This document shows, piece after piece, positions 57,701 through 63,789 of a DNA stretch of 64,000 nt. Origin of the DNA: Euborellia annulipes (taxonomy: Eukaryota > Arthropoda > Insecta > Dermaptera > Anisolabididae); NCBI GenBank assembly GCA_023213315.1, contig JAKCPI010031558.1, positions 1-64,000 on the forward strand, written 5' to 3'. The notes below the pieces were generated by a model. That model made no database searches. It was not told where the DNA came from and was given only the letters and a program-made list of their open reading frames with translations. The position numbers were made by a program, and so were the translations under genes. How positions within the stretch are numbered: the first letter of the stretch is position 1; each line of letters starts with the position of its first letter.

Positions 57701-58446
57701 TTCCTGATCAGGATCAGATCAAAAAAAAATTTTCCTCCAGGAAACCACAAAAATTCTTTTCAACTTTAAATGTCTTGTTTTGTAGAATAATTAATCTCTT
57801 AAGAGAGACAAAACTAATTCAAATAATATGTTTTAGAATGTCGTCCAGAATCATTTAAATGCCATAACACTGGTATATGTATACCAAATTTGAAATTATG
57901 TAATGGAATTAGTGATTGTCCAGATAATTCTGACGAAGAATTTTGTAAAACAATAAAACAACGTAAGTATTCATTATATGACTTTTTTTAGGTGAAATCT
58001 TTTATTAATTAATTTTATATATCTTCCTTAAATCTACTCAAATAATGAACCTCTAATTTTATATCATTCACATTTTATTACTTATTCATGAATCAAAAAT
58101 TGTAAAATTTTATTAAAGAGAAAGGCTTTTTATTTCCAGCCGTTTTATAAGATCTTTTCTCATAACATTTCCCTCAAAGAAATGATTATTTTATTTTAAT
58201 TATTTTTTTATTAAATTTAAAATTAAGTCTATATTATTGTTAATTGTAATTATATTATTTTTTTTAGCCCCCGTTCTGACTTCATCTCCACATACATCTC
58301 CATGTCCTTCAGGAGAACTTCGTTGCCTGGAAGGAAGGTGTATTGTTCTAGCCCAACTCTGTGATGGTGTTCGTGATTGTACAGATGGTGCAGATGAAGC
58401 TAATTGTAGTAATCCTAATAATCAGCAAACAGTTCTTATCACATAA
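32606..58446 (+). CDS. Type II membrane protein with Frizzled CRD and five LDLa repeats (corin-like, no protease)
   Basis: Nine exons join in frame: 32606-32771, 35284-35490, 36751-37050, 37714-37965, 53979-54095, 54561-54699, 56269-56495, 57837-57962 and 58268-58446 (1713 nt, 570 residues plus stop). Each internal border is AG/GT and every phase matches its partner. Domains by residue in this partial product: membrane helix about 36-55 after a basic RRPSTSRWK stretch, so the N-terminus should be cytoplasmic; acidic stalk 56-224; ten-cysteine Frizzled CRD about 227-344; LDLa repeats at about 351-385, 388-423, 431-466, 471-506 and 524-558. Known family: a type II anchor with Frizzled and LDLa modules is the front half of corin and resembles MFRP. 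Here a stop follows LDLa5, so no SRCR or trypsin domain is encoded. Inference: a cell-surface Wnt-type or protein-ligand binder, or a short corin isoform. The 5' end is missing because exon 1 opens in phase 0 without a start codon. Confidence 0.88.
32991..33644. mobile_element. Short inverted-repeat element in intron 1
   Basis: Ends TAATTCAGCATATCGCTCAT and the complement of ATGAGCGATATATTGAATAA, flanked by A/T. It contains an hAT-C insertion at 33032-33241. The type of duplication (TA or none) is unclear. Confidence 0.5.
33032..33241. mobile_element. hAT-C copy, 8-bp duplication
   Basis: CAGTGGCGTCATTTGG and the complement of AGAAATGACGCCACTG; GTCATAAC flanks at 33024-33031 and 33242-33249. 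210 bp. Confidence 0.85.
33650..34449. other. Intron 1 sequence, nothing recognised
   Basis: AT-rich with a weak minus frame (33995-34273) lacking domain features. Confidence 0.4.
34450..35087 (+). mobile_element. HNE copy in intron 1
   Basis: Full 5' hairpin, body and a shortened (AC)n tract. The end hairpin is reduced to CAATACTTTCTATATATTAA then GAGAAAGTAA. Confidence 0.7.
35284..35490 (+). CDS. Exon 2: acidic extracellular stalk
   Basis: The acceptor TTTTAG and donor GAGG/GTATTC keep phase 1 at both ends. The product begins [17 protein letters not shown] and ends rich in Asp, Glu, Asn and Lys ([17 protein letters not shown]). There is no cysteine and no recognised fold, which suits a flexible stalk between membrane and ligand-binding head. 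Support is from splice phase and composition. Confidence 0.75.
36108..36575. mobile_element. hAT-like end with reversed minisatellite units, intron 2
   Basis: Starts CAGGGGCGTATATAAGG with alternating G/C runs. From about 36330 it carries two reversed 60-bp-type units (CTTTGAGAGG..., CCCCTCGGGGTTCA) and the hAT-B left flank complement (ATTTTTGTGTATGGGG). No matching right end or duplication was found. Confidence 0.45.
36751..37050 (+). CDS. Exon 3: low-complexity stalk
   Basis: Bounded by ATTTTAG and the strong donor GTGAGT, phase 1 at both ends. It encodes about 100 residues rich in Ser, Thr, Pro and acidic residues, with one N-glycosylation sequon (NRS) and no cysteines, reading [15 protein letters not shown]... 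to ...GHNHNDSES. Function is inferred only from its place between the anchor and the Frizzled domain. Confidence 0.75.
37051..37713 (+). other. Intron 3
   Basis: AT-rich. A 154-codon frame at 37221-37685 is rich in Ile, Asn, Phe and Ser, as random AT-rich intron DNA gives, and is not taken as a gene. Confidence 0.6.
37714..37965 (+). CDS. Exon 4: first two-thirds of the Frizzled CRD
   Basis: After a TTTTAG acceptor the frame reads [19 protein letters not shown]..., with the family hallmarks [13 protein letters not shown], the CS...[10 protein letters not shown] block and PPCRKACK. Seven of the ten conserved CRD cysteines are here. The donor is AAGG/GTGAGG, phase 1. Frizzled CRDs bind Wnts or lipids in Frizzled and sFRP proteins and help activity in corin. 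The following intron is about 16 kb and full of repeats. Confidence 0.9.
38012..38280 (+). mobile_element. Diverged HNE 5' part with an internal insert
   Basis: AAAATTCTGATGACCGCACA...ACTTTCTC-like words and CAACCCAGATTTT frame an insert with its own inverted repeat (AATTAAATTGACTTTG and its near-complement, loop about 38098-38120). Confidence 0.4.
38345..38560. repeat. Foldback unit with stem-GAAACG motif
   Basis: Arms ATATAAATACTGTATAACGT and the complement of GTACAGTATTTATATTT. On the minus strand 38367-38397 reads CTTGAAAC-GACTGC-AGAATAA, then GCAGTC-GAAACG, a perfect 6-bp stem closing the same AGAATNA loop as at 55151. Confidence 0.6.
39113..39204 (-). mobile_element. hAT-B right end, minus orientation
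   Basis: CAGTGGCGCACCGAGG matches the hAT-B right terminal repeat, followed by GCCCC...CATAGGCCCC and one 60-bp-type unit (TGAGAGGCCCCGGGGCCC). It is then cut by another element. Confidence 0.55.
39205..39642. mobile_element. Nested hAT-like fragments
   Basis: CAGGGCCGGATCTAAGG opens a segment with short GCGGCGGCAAATTTTGGTTC repeats. A second end, CTTATATAAGCCCCTG, closes at 39642 and resembles the 36108 terminus in complement. Boundaries lack duplications. Confidence 0.35.
39963..40509. other. Moderate-complexity segment with two weak open frames
   Basis: A minus frame (39963-40175, 70 residues, [20 protein letters not shown]...) and a plus frame (40291-40509) are open. The minus frame has protein-like charge but no family I recognise. 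No splice pattern links them to the Fz/LDLa gene. Either could be transposon remains. Confidence 0.15.
40537..40820. mobile_element. hAT-like element, imperfect duplication
   Basis: CAGGGCCGGAACTAGG and the complement of CCTAGACCGGCTCTG. Flanks GGGCTTCT and GGAGCTTCT differ by one inserted base, so the duplication is probable but worn. Confidence 0.5.
40837..41426. mobile_element. hAT-C related element, 8-bp duplication, carries a foldback
   Basis: CAGTGATGTCATTTC and the complement of AAATGACTTCACTG, with TTTAAAAA at 40829-40836 and 41427-41434. Inside, 41022-41405 is a foldback whose right arm holds the best motif copy. Confidence 0.7.
41022..41405. repeat. Foldback unit with hammerhead-like core
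   Basis: Arms GGGTAGAAAATGAGAGATGC and the complement of CATCTCTCATTTTCTACCC. Right arm 41313-41341 reads CTGAAGA-T-GTTTC-AAACAC-GAAAC-C-GAAACGTC. The left-arm copy keeps CTGAAGA but has lost GAAACG. Confidence 0.65.
41975..42050 (-). pseudogene. Short reverse-transcriptase C-terminal fragment
   Basis: The minus strand reads [20 protein letters not shown] then TALDRG, matching the common end of non-LTR RTs (R..W...I..DM...GL....A.DR..W). It breaks into a C-rich run. Only about 26 residues are seen, so the clade is open. Confidence 0.45.
42060..43147. other. AT-rich intron 4 DNA
   Basis: Includes a short inverted pair AAATTTAAATAAAT-type runs and a (GT)n tract at 42855-42872; nothing coding. 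Confidence 0.4.
43156..47129 (+). mobile_element. hAT-B copy with the long minisatellite, 8-bp duplication
   Basis: Begins CAGAGGCGTACCGAGGCAGT. TAGCCCTG flanks at 43148-43155 and 47130-47137. The right end is a degraded G/C run (GGGGGGCGGCGGGACG). About 3.8 of its 4.0 kb is the 60-bp array, in the fourth intron of the Fz/LDLa gene. Confidence 0.7.
43310..47090 (+). repeat. 60-bp minisatellite array, about 60 units
   Basis: Units combine ACTTGAGCCCTGAGGGCCCC, GGGGCCTCTCAAAGAGAAAT and TTTCATTAAATTTTGTTTTT. Groups of about 3-7 units are separated by T-run/ATCTAAATTTTTCCA spacers, giving a higher-order period. The 20-codon period keeps frames open on both strands, which is not evidence of a protein. 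Single-base indels shift register at 45108, 45178, 45818 and 46265. Confidence 0.92.
47160..47379 (-). mobile_element. Diverged HNE, host of hAT-A copy 2
   Basis: The HNE target GACCAAAGAGT / ACTAGTACTTTAC is split by the hAT-A insertion. The host element resumes at 49386 and ends at the diverged hairpin 49905-49985 (AATCTGGCATGATAGCACAT...). Confidence 0.5.
47443..48547 (+). mobile_element. Complete hAT-B nested in hAT-A copy 2
   Basis: CAGAGGCGTACCGAGG and CCTCGGTACGCCACTG ends; CCTCTTTG at 47435-47442 and 48548-48555. Contains 13-14 minisatellite units (47640-48470). This is the best copy for defining the family. Confidence 0.85.
48641..48905 (+). mobile_element. HNE fragment in hAT-A copy 2
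   Basis: Same 5'-truncated HNE as 11855-12113, including (AC)n and a TA-rich end hairpin. Confidence 0.65.
49386..49985 (-). mobile_element. Host HNE continuation with tRNA-like inverted insert
   Basis: ACTAGTACTTTACAGATGTA continues the element hit by hAT-A, and the 5' hairpin is at 49905-49985. Between them 49630-49760 is a separate tRNA-like inverted pair. Confidence 0.45.
49630..49760. repeat. Inverted pair of tRNA-like ends
   Basis: Plus strand GAGATTCTGGGTTCGATTCC (exact B-box GGTTCGATTCC) faces a minus-strand copy, AGATTCTGGGTTCAATTCCG. No intact cloverleaf was found, so these are SINE-like, not tRNA genes. Confidence 0.45.
50205..50375 (-). mobile_element. SINE-1 copy
   Basis: AAGATCTTTTTCGGCATCTA, AAATGAAATAAATTTTTCTC and TCTGAGTCACGGGTCACGGG. 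The B-box region is shortened. Confidence 0.6.
50383..50462 (+). mobile_element. HNE 3' hairpin fragment
   Basis: TCGCAATACTTTCTCTCTAT...GGGTAAGAGAAAGTAA follows the SINE-1 directly. Confidence 0.55.
50463..51838. other. AT-rich intron 4 DNA with an hAT-D scrap
   Basis: 50790-50880 has CCGGTTTCTCGGTTTTTG and CGGTTTCGGTTTCCACC, a possible hAT-D-related fragment; the rest shows nothing. Confidence 0.4.
51955..52136. mobile_element. hAT-like element, 8-bp duplication
   Basis: TATGGGCGTAACTGG and the complement of CCTAGTTACGCTCAAG; CTTCTGAA at 51947-51954 and 52137-52144. The four overlapping short frames here are G/C-run artefacts. Confidence 0.75.
52321..52476 (+). mobile_element. SINE-1 reference copy, 11-bp duplication
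   Basis: ATGTTTCGGGT flanks at 52310-52320 and 52477-52487. Head GCCCATGACCCGTGGCTCAG (A-box), GGGTTCGCTTCCC (B-box), body TTTGAATACAAATCATTTGA, tail GGCCTTAGATGTCTAAAAAG, then A's. The clean duplication defines both ends. Confidence 0.82.
52547..53799. other. AT-rich intron 4 DNA, nothing firm
   Basis: Two copies of GGCTCGTCCTCGCA(T)AGAGCCGTTG (53278 and 53579) suggest an old duplication; nothing coding. Confidence 0.35.
53800..53912 (-). mobile_element. HNE 5' hairpin fragment just before exon 5
   Basis: TATCTCGACACAAGCACAGA...GAAAATTGTGTGCTGTGCGA, ending 66 bp before the exon 5 acceptor. Confidence 0.6.
53979..54095 (+). CDS. Exon 5: end of the Frizzled CRD
   Basis: A long T tract and TTTCAG precede the exon. 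It reads [20 protein letters not shown], then [20 protein letters not shown], supplying the last three CRD cysteines in the expected order. Donor AGAG/GTACAG, phase 1. The phase match to exon 4 across 16 kb, together with completion of the ten-cysteine pattern, is the main proof that these exons belong to one gene. Confidence 0.87.
54561..54699 (+). CDS. Exon 6: LDLa repeat 1 and start of repeat 2
   Basis: Acceptor TTTTTTCAG, donor TTCAG/GTGAGA. It encodes [18 protein letters not shown]..., ending [10 protein letters not shown], a six-cysteine LDLa module. The usual SDE calcium motif reads GEDE here, so the acidic residues are kept but the Ser is replaced. The exon then opens repeat 2 (CASNEFR). 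It ends in phase 2, the only junction not in phase 1. Confidence 0.88.
54949..55028 (-). mobile_element. HNE 3' fragment
   Basis: TTACTTTCTCATACCC...GAGAGAAAGTATTCGATTCA and GTCAAAAATTCGATGTCGAG. Confidence 0.6.
55036..55225. repeat. Foldback unit with hammerhead-like core
   Basis: Arms AAGAATTAGATTTTCGGTTT and the complement of ACCAAAAATCTAATTCTT. At 55137-55167 the plus strand reads CTGAAGA-A-GGCCAC-AGAATGA, then GTGGCC-GAAA. It lies in the intron between exons 6 and 7, in gene-sense orientation. Confidence 0.7.
55703..55970. mobile_element. hAT-C copy, 8-bp duplication
   Basis: CAGTGGCGTCATTTCAAC and the complement of CCAAATGACGCCACTG; GGCACGGC at 55695-55702 and 55971-55978. Confidence 0.85.
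56057..56225 (-). mobile_element. SINE-1 copy just before exon 7
   Basis: GGTCTTTTTCGGCATCTAAG through AAGCGAACCCGGGACCCC to CTACGGGTCACGGGC; ATTATTAT flanks both sides. It ends about 43 bp before the exon 7 acceptor. Confidence 0.7.
56269..56495 (+). CDS. Exon 7: rest of LDLa repeat 2 and all of repeat 3
   Basis: Joined in phase 2 after GATTGCAG. Repeat 2 ends [10 protein letters not shown] and repeat 3 runs CGHGQFRC... to [10 protein letters not shown]. Both have six cysteines and the full calcium-binding acidic cluster (W.CDG...C.DGSDE). Donor TTTTG/GTTAGC, phase 1. LDLa modules fold around one calcium and bind protein ligands. Confidence 0.9.
56880..57385. mobile_element. hAT-C-like remnants with an inverted repeat
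   Basis: GAGGCAAATGGCCTCCTC appears twice; arms AATATAAAATTTAAAAAGGA (56970) and its complement (57043-57075) form a foldback. GGCCAAATTTGAAATACCTA matches the hAT-C interior. No intact ends. Confidence 0.45.
57837..57962 (+). CDS. Exon 8: LDLa repeat 4
   Basis: Acceptor TGTTTTAG, donor AAC/GTAAGT, phase 1 at both ends, so this is a symmetrical one-module exon. It reads [17 protein letters not shown]..., ending [15 protein letters not shown], with six cysteines and the acidic calcium cluster intact. Confidence 0.9.
58268..58446 (+). CDS. Exon 9: LDLa repeat 5 and stop
   Basis: Acceptor TTTTTTTTAG. A Ser/Thr/Pro linker ([12 protein letters not shown]) leads to the fifth LDLa, [13 protein letters not shown]... 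to [10 protein letters not shown], where Ala replaces Ser of the SDE motif. Twelve residues later comes TAA. No GTAAG-like donor lies inside the exon before the stop, so the short ending looks genuine for this transcript. A weaker CAG/GTAAAA lies 40 bp past the stop and could mark a 3'UTR intron. Confidence 0.85.
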
Positions 58447-59757
58447 TTGAAAACATAAATGTTTTCTCTAAATTTGCCAAAAATCAGGTAAAAATTATCA
58501 AACTCATTCATATTAATTATATAATATGATGATAAGTATAATGATGAGAGGGAGTCAAAAAAATAATTTCATTTGTTCACTTTGATAAGTTTTTGATGAA
58601 CCATCGTGAGAAAAAATTTAAAATCTTTTCAATTAAGAAATTTCTAATTTTCTCATTCAGGCGGAAGATCATTAAACTTATTTTTTTACTTTTCGAATTA
58701 CGTTATTATGAAATTTTCAGAACACTTATTGTGGGTGGGAAACAATATTCCCGCCCTTCTTCCTTCGCCCATGTTCATAGATGCAAAACGGATTAGTAAT
58801 CTAAAAGCACACAAATGAATTTATTTTGACTGTCTCAATTCTTTTCCTTTCCCTTGGTCAACAATCCAACTTCCTAAGGGGGTGTTCCTGAAGACAGGGC
58901 CCTAGCCAGAGAATTTTTTCTGAAAAAGTGAGGGTTGAATGATCTGTGAAATTTACCCTTCAAATTTTAAAGAATATAAAATATGCTTGGCCCTGTCTTA
59001 AGTCGTTTACTGAAGGGATTTGACAATTTTTCAAATATTTCGGAGAACTTCCAATGGATTTAAACACTTTTTACTTTCTTTTCACTTGCAGATGGCTGAT
59101 GGGTAACTATCTCCTGAATACTTTACTTTCTCTTACCTCTATACCCTGTATATTGAAAGTATTGGATTAATGTCAAAAATTCGATGTTTTTTGGCATCTG
59201 GGTCATTTAGACCCATTTTCACCACGCGGACAATAATTAGAACTGGCGTGGTAGACTATCTAGATTATTCAACAATTATTTTTCAATTGAAAAATTGTCT
59301 CCTCAATACCCAATTTTAATAAACCTAAATAATAAACCTAAATTATAGCCCCGTTTGTTCACAATTATATAATTATATAATTCTAAATTTCAATCCATTT
59401 CAGGTTTCATAGTGGGTTAGATGCCTGCCTGCACAACCTGCCTATTCCATTCCATTGAATCGTCTTACATAAATATTTCTAGACTTTATTTTTAATTAAT
59501 ATGGAGATATTTAAATAATTATTTTTTATTTTAGAAACATCTTCGTCATTTTATTTGTGGAGTAAAAAATGTGAAGTCCATTTTTTTTATTGTAACAACG
59601 ATTTTTTTTTATTATTTTTTTTTTTTAATTTATCACAAAAATCTAAAAATGCATGTATTTAATTTGTATACATTTGTTTTTTAATATAATCCCCAAAAAT
59701 AGATTATAAATAATATACTTTATATATAAAGAAACAATCTAGTTGTTAGAAAATAAA
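58447..59757 (+). other. Probable 3'UTR and downstream region of the Fz/LDLa gene
   Basis: No coding signal is seen after the stop. A/T-rich DNA runs to an AATAAA at 59752-59757, a possible poly(A) signal, with another AATAAA near 59855. A HNE 3' fragment (59122-59185) and a SINE-1 tail scrap (59189-59225) lie inside. CAG/GTAAAA at about 58487 and acceptors near 59403 and 59533 could frame an untranslated intron. The transcript end is not determined. Confidence 0.4.
59122..59185 (-). mobile_element. HNE 3' fragment
   Basis: TTACTTTCTCTTACCTCTAT, GAAAGTATTGGATTAATGTC and AAAAATTCGATG. Confidence 0.55.
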
Positions 59758-59909
59758 GAGTATTGTTACGTTAATGCTTTTTACAAAACTATATCAGAGT
59801 TTTCTTAAAAAAAAAAAATAAAAAAAGTAAAAAGGATTTCCTATTATTTTTACAAATAAAACAAATTTGTAAAATTAAAATTACATATAATGGAAACTAT
59901 AAAGTAAAT

Positions 59910-60437
59910 CAGTGCTTCTTAAATTAGTGGGCCGAGGCCCCCTAGGGGCCGTGGATTACCCATAGGGGGGCCGTGAAGAGTCGCAAATGTAATAAATATC
60001 AATAAATTATTAGTAGGATAAATAAAAGGCCAAGCAGCTATGTTTATCTCTTTATTATAGAACCCACAGCTACGTTTCGGTCGACTATGCGACCATCTTC
60101 ATGACATTCAGGTTCATCGCATAGCAAGGGCGGATCCAGAGGTGTTTCTCGGGGGGGGGGGTAATCTGGTGTGACTCGTCGCACAGCACACTATTTTTTC
60201 TTAATTTCGGTAATTTAAACGCGCATTCTGTACTTGTTTGCCAGAATATAAATACAAATCAAATTTTTAAGTATTAATTTTTAAAATTTTACATTCAAAA
60301 TATATTTTTTTCGAAAAAAAAAGTATTTTTTTTCAAATCTCAGGAGGGTAATTACCCCCTTTACCCCCCCCCTTGTATCCGCCCTTGTCGCATAGTCGAA
60401 CGAAACGTCGCGACTTCTAAAAGTTTAAGAAGCACTG
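59910..60437. mobile_element. hAT-E element, 8-bp duplication
   Basis: CAGTGCTTCTTAAATTAG and the complement of TTTAAGAAGCACTG; AAGTAAAT at 59902-59909 and 60438-60445. It carries a motif core on the minus strand at 60075-60102 (ATGAAGA-T-GGTCG-CATAGT-CGACC-GAAA) and a nested hAT element. Confidence 0.8.
60125..60387. mobile_element. hAT-like element nested in hAT-E, 8-bp duplication
   Basis: CAAGGGCGGATCCAGAGG and the complement of GTATCCGCCCTTG; TCGCATAG at 60117-60124 and 60388-60395. An HNE 5' hairpin fragment (60163-60243) lies inside, so this is a three-level nest. Confidence 0.78.
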
Positions 60438-60702
60438 AAGTAAATATTATGAAATCTGTTACTTTCACTCTTTATTTCTTTTAAGGACTCAAAACGTTCA
60501 TAATGACCTATAATAATTCACATTTGTTCAACTGATGCTAGACAAAACGATTAAATTTACAGTTTTATCTGACTGACGAGCTTAGTAAACTTTATTCAAA
60601 AAGTTACGCATTAGTATTTAAATATCTATTTTTGTATATTTGTATTTACCAAGTCTGATAAATTTGTAAATTTAATTTTTTCCACCTTTCTATCGACTCT
60701 AT

Positions 60703-60934
60703 GGGTCGTTTTGATAACTTACCTACCCCAACATTAAAATAGCCTCCCTATGGTGAAATACATGGTGTTTGTCCTTCAGCTATTTTAATGCTGAAGGACA
60801 CACACCATGTATTTCCCCATAGGGAGGCTATTTTTTTGTCCTTCAGCTATTTTAATGCTGAAGGACACACACCATGTATTTCCCCATAGGGAGGCTATTT
60901 TAATGTTGGGGTAGGTAAGTTATCAAAACGACCC
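60703..60934. repeat. FB4: compact foldback with repeated inner arm
   Basis: Arms GGGTCGTTTTGATAACTTAC and its complement, continuing ACCCCAACATTAAAATAGCC. The inner piece CTTCAGCTATTTTAATGCTG...CCCCATAGGGAGGCTATTTT occurs twice in direct orientation. Flanks are AT on both sides. Confidence 0.65.
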
Positions 60935-61690
60935 ATTCAAAATAACAATTTTTCAGATGCAATTTCAATGTCTTTTACAAGAGAGAAAAATAAATATAAA
61001 CTTTTTAGATCTCTACTGGAAAACTCTGAAAAAAACGCTTCTTATTTTTGCATAATTTTGCATTTACTCATTTAATTATTTGCATTTTATTTAAAGTTTT
61101 TTTTTTTTTATTAACATTTTAAATTAGCTCGCTTTAGGGCTAATGTTATTATTTTTATAAAAAATTTAAAAAAAAAAAACAAAAAAAAATTGATAAGGCT
61201 GAATTTGGAGGGGCTTGAAAATTTTATCTGGGGTTACTCAATAAATTTTATTAAAATAATATTAAAGATGATTCATTATTATTAAAATAAGTGATTTATC
61301 AATCAAATTATGAATCATCTTTGATTGGATCCTTCCCGGACCATTTTGTGAGTCACTTTAAAATTTGTTCATTTGTTAATAGCCCTTTATTTTTTTGATA
61401 TTTTAATAATTTTATATAACTAATAATTTTTATGAATGTGATATTTCTGTATGTTGAATGAATTCATAGTTCCCAAGACATTAATTATACTTAAGTTACT
61501 TATAAAAAAATTTTTTGATATCATTTGAATGTGAATATTTTTTGTAGATAATGTGTGTAAATAATAAAAAAATATATATATTTTATCCTCATACTCCATT
61601 TTAGATTTATAAAAAAATAAAAAACGGAAGATTTTTTTTTCTTTTAACTTGTTTCCTGATGAACCCTCAAAAACCAAGAGCGGATTCAAC
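60935..61690. other. AT-rich stretch, nothing recognised
   Basis: Short inverted words AATCATCTTT near 61265 and 61310; nothing coding. Confidence 0.4.
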
Positions 61691-62225
61691 GGGGGGGGGG
61701 GGGGAGCAGACTAGGGTGTCAGATTCTACAAAGAAGATCCCTGTTCAAACCCTGGGCGTGCGAGATTTTTTCATTAAATAAAAATATTTATTTAATGTAA
61801 ACAAATCGACAAGCAGGCACTGGATTGGAATATTGGATATCACCACAATAGCCCCCTGGCAACTCCTCGAGGAGAGAGATTTGCTGTGACATCCCGTCCT
61901 GTGGAAGGGACGTAAAGAAGGTTCCCTCTCAGTGATGCATTCTTCGAAAGTAGACAACACGCCGGTGCTGAGGGAGTCCCTCTTCAAACTAGGACATCCT
62001 CCAGAGCACAGAAGAGGTTGGATAAAAGGAACCGGGTGGAACCAGAAATAAGGATTAGTCCATTAGCTAGAAACGAAAGCAGGAGGAGGAGTTGGAGATA
62101 GGAAATAATGTAACTTCACGGGGTGCCGGTAGATGGCTACGGCCAGAGGCTGATTGGGTTTGAGGTGTGTGTCTTCGTGCACGAAAGCACCTCGGGTAAA
62201 TAAATGGGGATCCCGATAGGAATTT
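61691..62225. repeat. GC-richer unidentified segment with B-box-like start
   Basis: 61720-61770 has GTTCAAACCC, B-box-like. 61820-62210 is much richer in G and C than its surroundings and has no stable frame; the 80-codon minus frame there is not family-like. It may be a long SINE or a retrotransposon tail. Confidence 0.3.
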
Positions 62226-62624
62226 CAAATAATATAATTGGGGTACTGTGAGTGGCCCGTCATATTGTTGGACTTAATATTCGCAATAGAATGAACTGAT
62301 GTCAAAGAGAGCTGGTTTTATTTCTCTGGAAAAAATAACAAAACATTGTTATTGTCGAAATGAAATACATTTAAAAAATGTATTTTTTATTTTATAAACT
62401 AAGTGCAATTGTCAAGGTCAATTGGTTCAGAAATTATTATAATAACTAGCCGCTCCACCCGCCTTCAGCCACCTGAACTCCCGTCCAGTTGGCTCGGGCC
62501 CACCTGCGGCGGACCCTCGCCTTATTCAAGTGCCACAATTTTTCAGTCAATAAAAGTACATATATGGCTTATTATCTCTCCTATATTAAAAAAATCTATA
62601 TATACCGTAGCGGAGTGTATGACT

Positions 62625-62879
62625 CAGGGGCGGATTAAAGGGGGGGGGGCGAGGGGGCGATCGCCCCCCCCCCCCCGAGAAGAAATTCAAACAGTTATAA
62701 AAACTAGTAATCTAAAGAAATTACGATTTCCCTCTCTTTAATTTCAATTGAATTTGTTACTAATTAATTTAAATAAATAGGAAAGAGGTCTAAATGGCCA
62801 TAGATGCCGACAAAGTCCTTAAATAAAAAAAAAAAATCCCCCCCCCCCCCCCCGACAAAATTGCATTAATCCGCCACTG
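62625..62879. mobile_element. hAT-like element, worn duplication, with SINE-1 tail
   Basis: CAGGGGCGGATTAAAGG and the complement of GCATTAATCCGCCACTG. Flanks GTATGACT and GTCCGACT agree in six of eight bases. Inside, 62760-62830 is a SINE-1 tail (GTCTAAATGGCCATAGATGC). Confidence 0.55.
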
Positions 62880-62887
62880 GTCCGACT

Positions 62888-63544
62888 GTCCGTCTGACTT
62901 GATCCAATCCGAGTTCCATCCCCCCTAAGGAAAAAAAAAATTTAATTATATAATAATTTTTATTATTTTTCATTTTTTTAATTATTTTAATTAATTTTAA
63001 TTGACTTATAAAACAAGACAAAACTCAATGCTTATAAGTAAATCAAAATTGATTTTTAAGTTTTTTAACTGATGGTGCTATCTTTTGAACGAACAGTTTT
63101 CATTGTGTATTTTATAAACAGTGGCAATTTGTTAAGGCTCTATGGGAAAGATGCTTGGCCAATCAGAAAAGAGAAGAGTATGGGGATCGAAACTATTCTT
63201 TGGCGCGAAAGATTTCCAATATATTCATTAGCTGAATCCAAAGCCCCCCAGTCGAGCCTCGGCTCGCATAGAGTGACCAATGACCCTAGTCAAAATTTTT
63301 ATATATTCATTTCCCTCGTCAGTTGGATCATGGCGTCGTTTCATGGCACACGTCTCAGCGCATTGCTCCTACAAAATGCCGCATTTCTTCTAAACTACAA
63401 GGCTATTTTAGGTAAATTTCAGTTCATTTAACATATTAATTCTCTATTTAAATTTTAGTTATTCATAAATATAGATTCTTAACAAAAATTTTTTTATTAT
63501 ATTTGATATACGTACTTTTAATAATTGCTAGCCAATGCAATGAA
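62888..63544. other. AT-rich stretch, nothing recognised
   Basis: A 119-codon frame (63072-63431) shows no domain, no splice context and random-like composition. Confidence 0.35.
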
Positions 63545-63558
63545 TATAACAAAATATT

Positions 63559-63789
63559 CTCATTCACACTCACACACACGTTCACACAGTCTTTTCGGCA
63601 ACTCAGGCCATATAAGACTTTACGAAATCCGTTATTGATTAATATATATATTTGGGGTCCAGGCATTTCTATTTATGCCATTTGGTATCCAAATGGCTTA
63701 ACTAAGATCATCGGACTGCCTGAGGTCCGAAGCCGCGACTTTTGGTATACGAGGTTAGCATCCTAACCCCTACACCAAGCCCCGAGGGC
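63559..63789 (-). mobile_element. SINE-2 full copy, 14-bp duplication
   Basis: TATAACAAAATATT at 63545-63558 and 63790-63803. Minus strand: head GCCCTCGGGGCTTGGTGTAG with A-box-like TGGTGTAGGGGTTAG, B-box-like GGCTTCGGACC, body, and tail GCCGAAAAGACTGTGTGAAC. This is the best copy for defining the family. Confidence 0.85.

Noticed and set aside
62403..63431. 112- and 119-codon plus-strand frames
   Set aside because: They run through an hAT-like G/C run and plain AT-rich DNA, with no splice context or family motifs.
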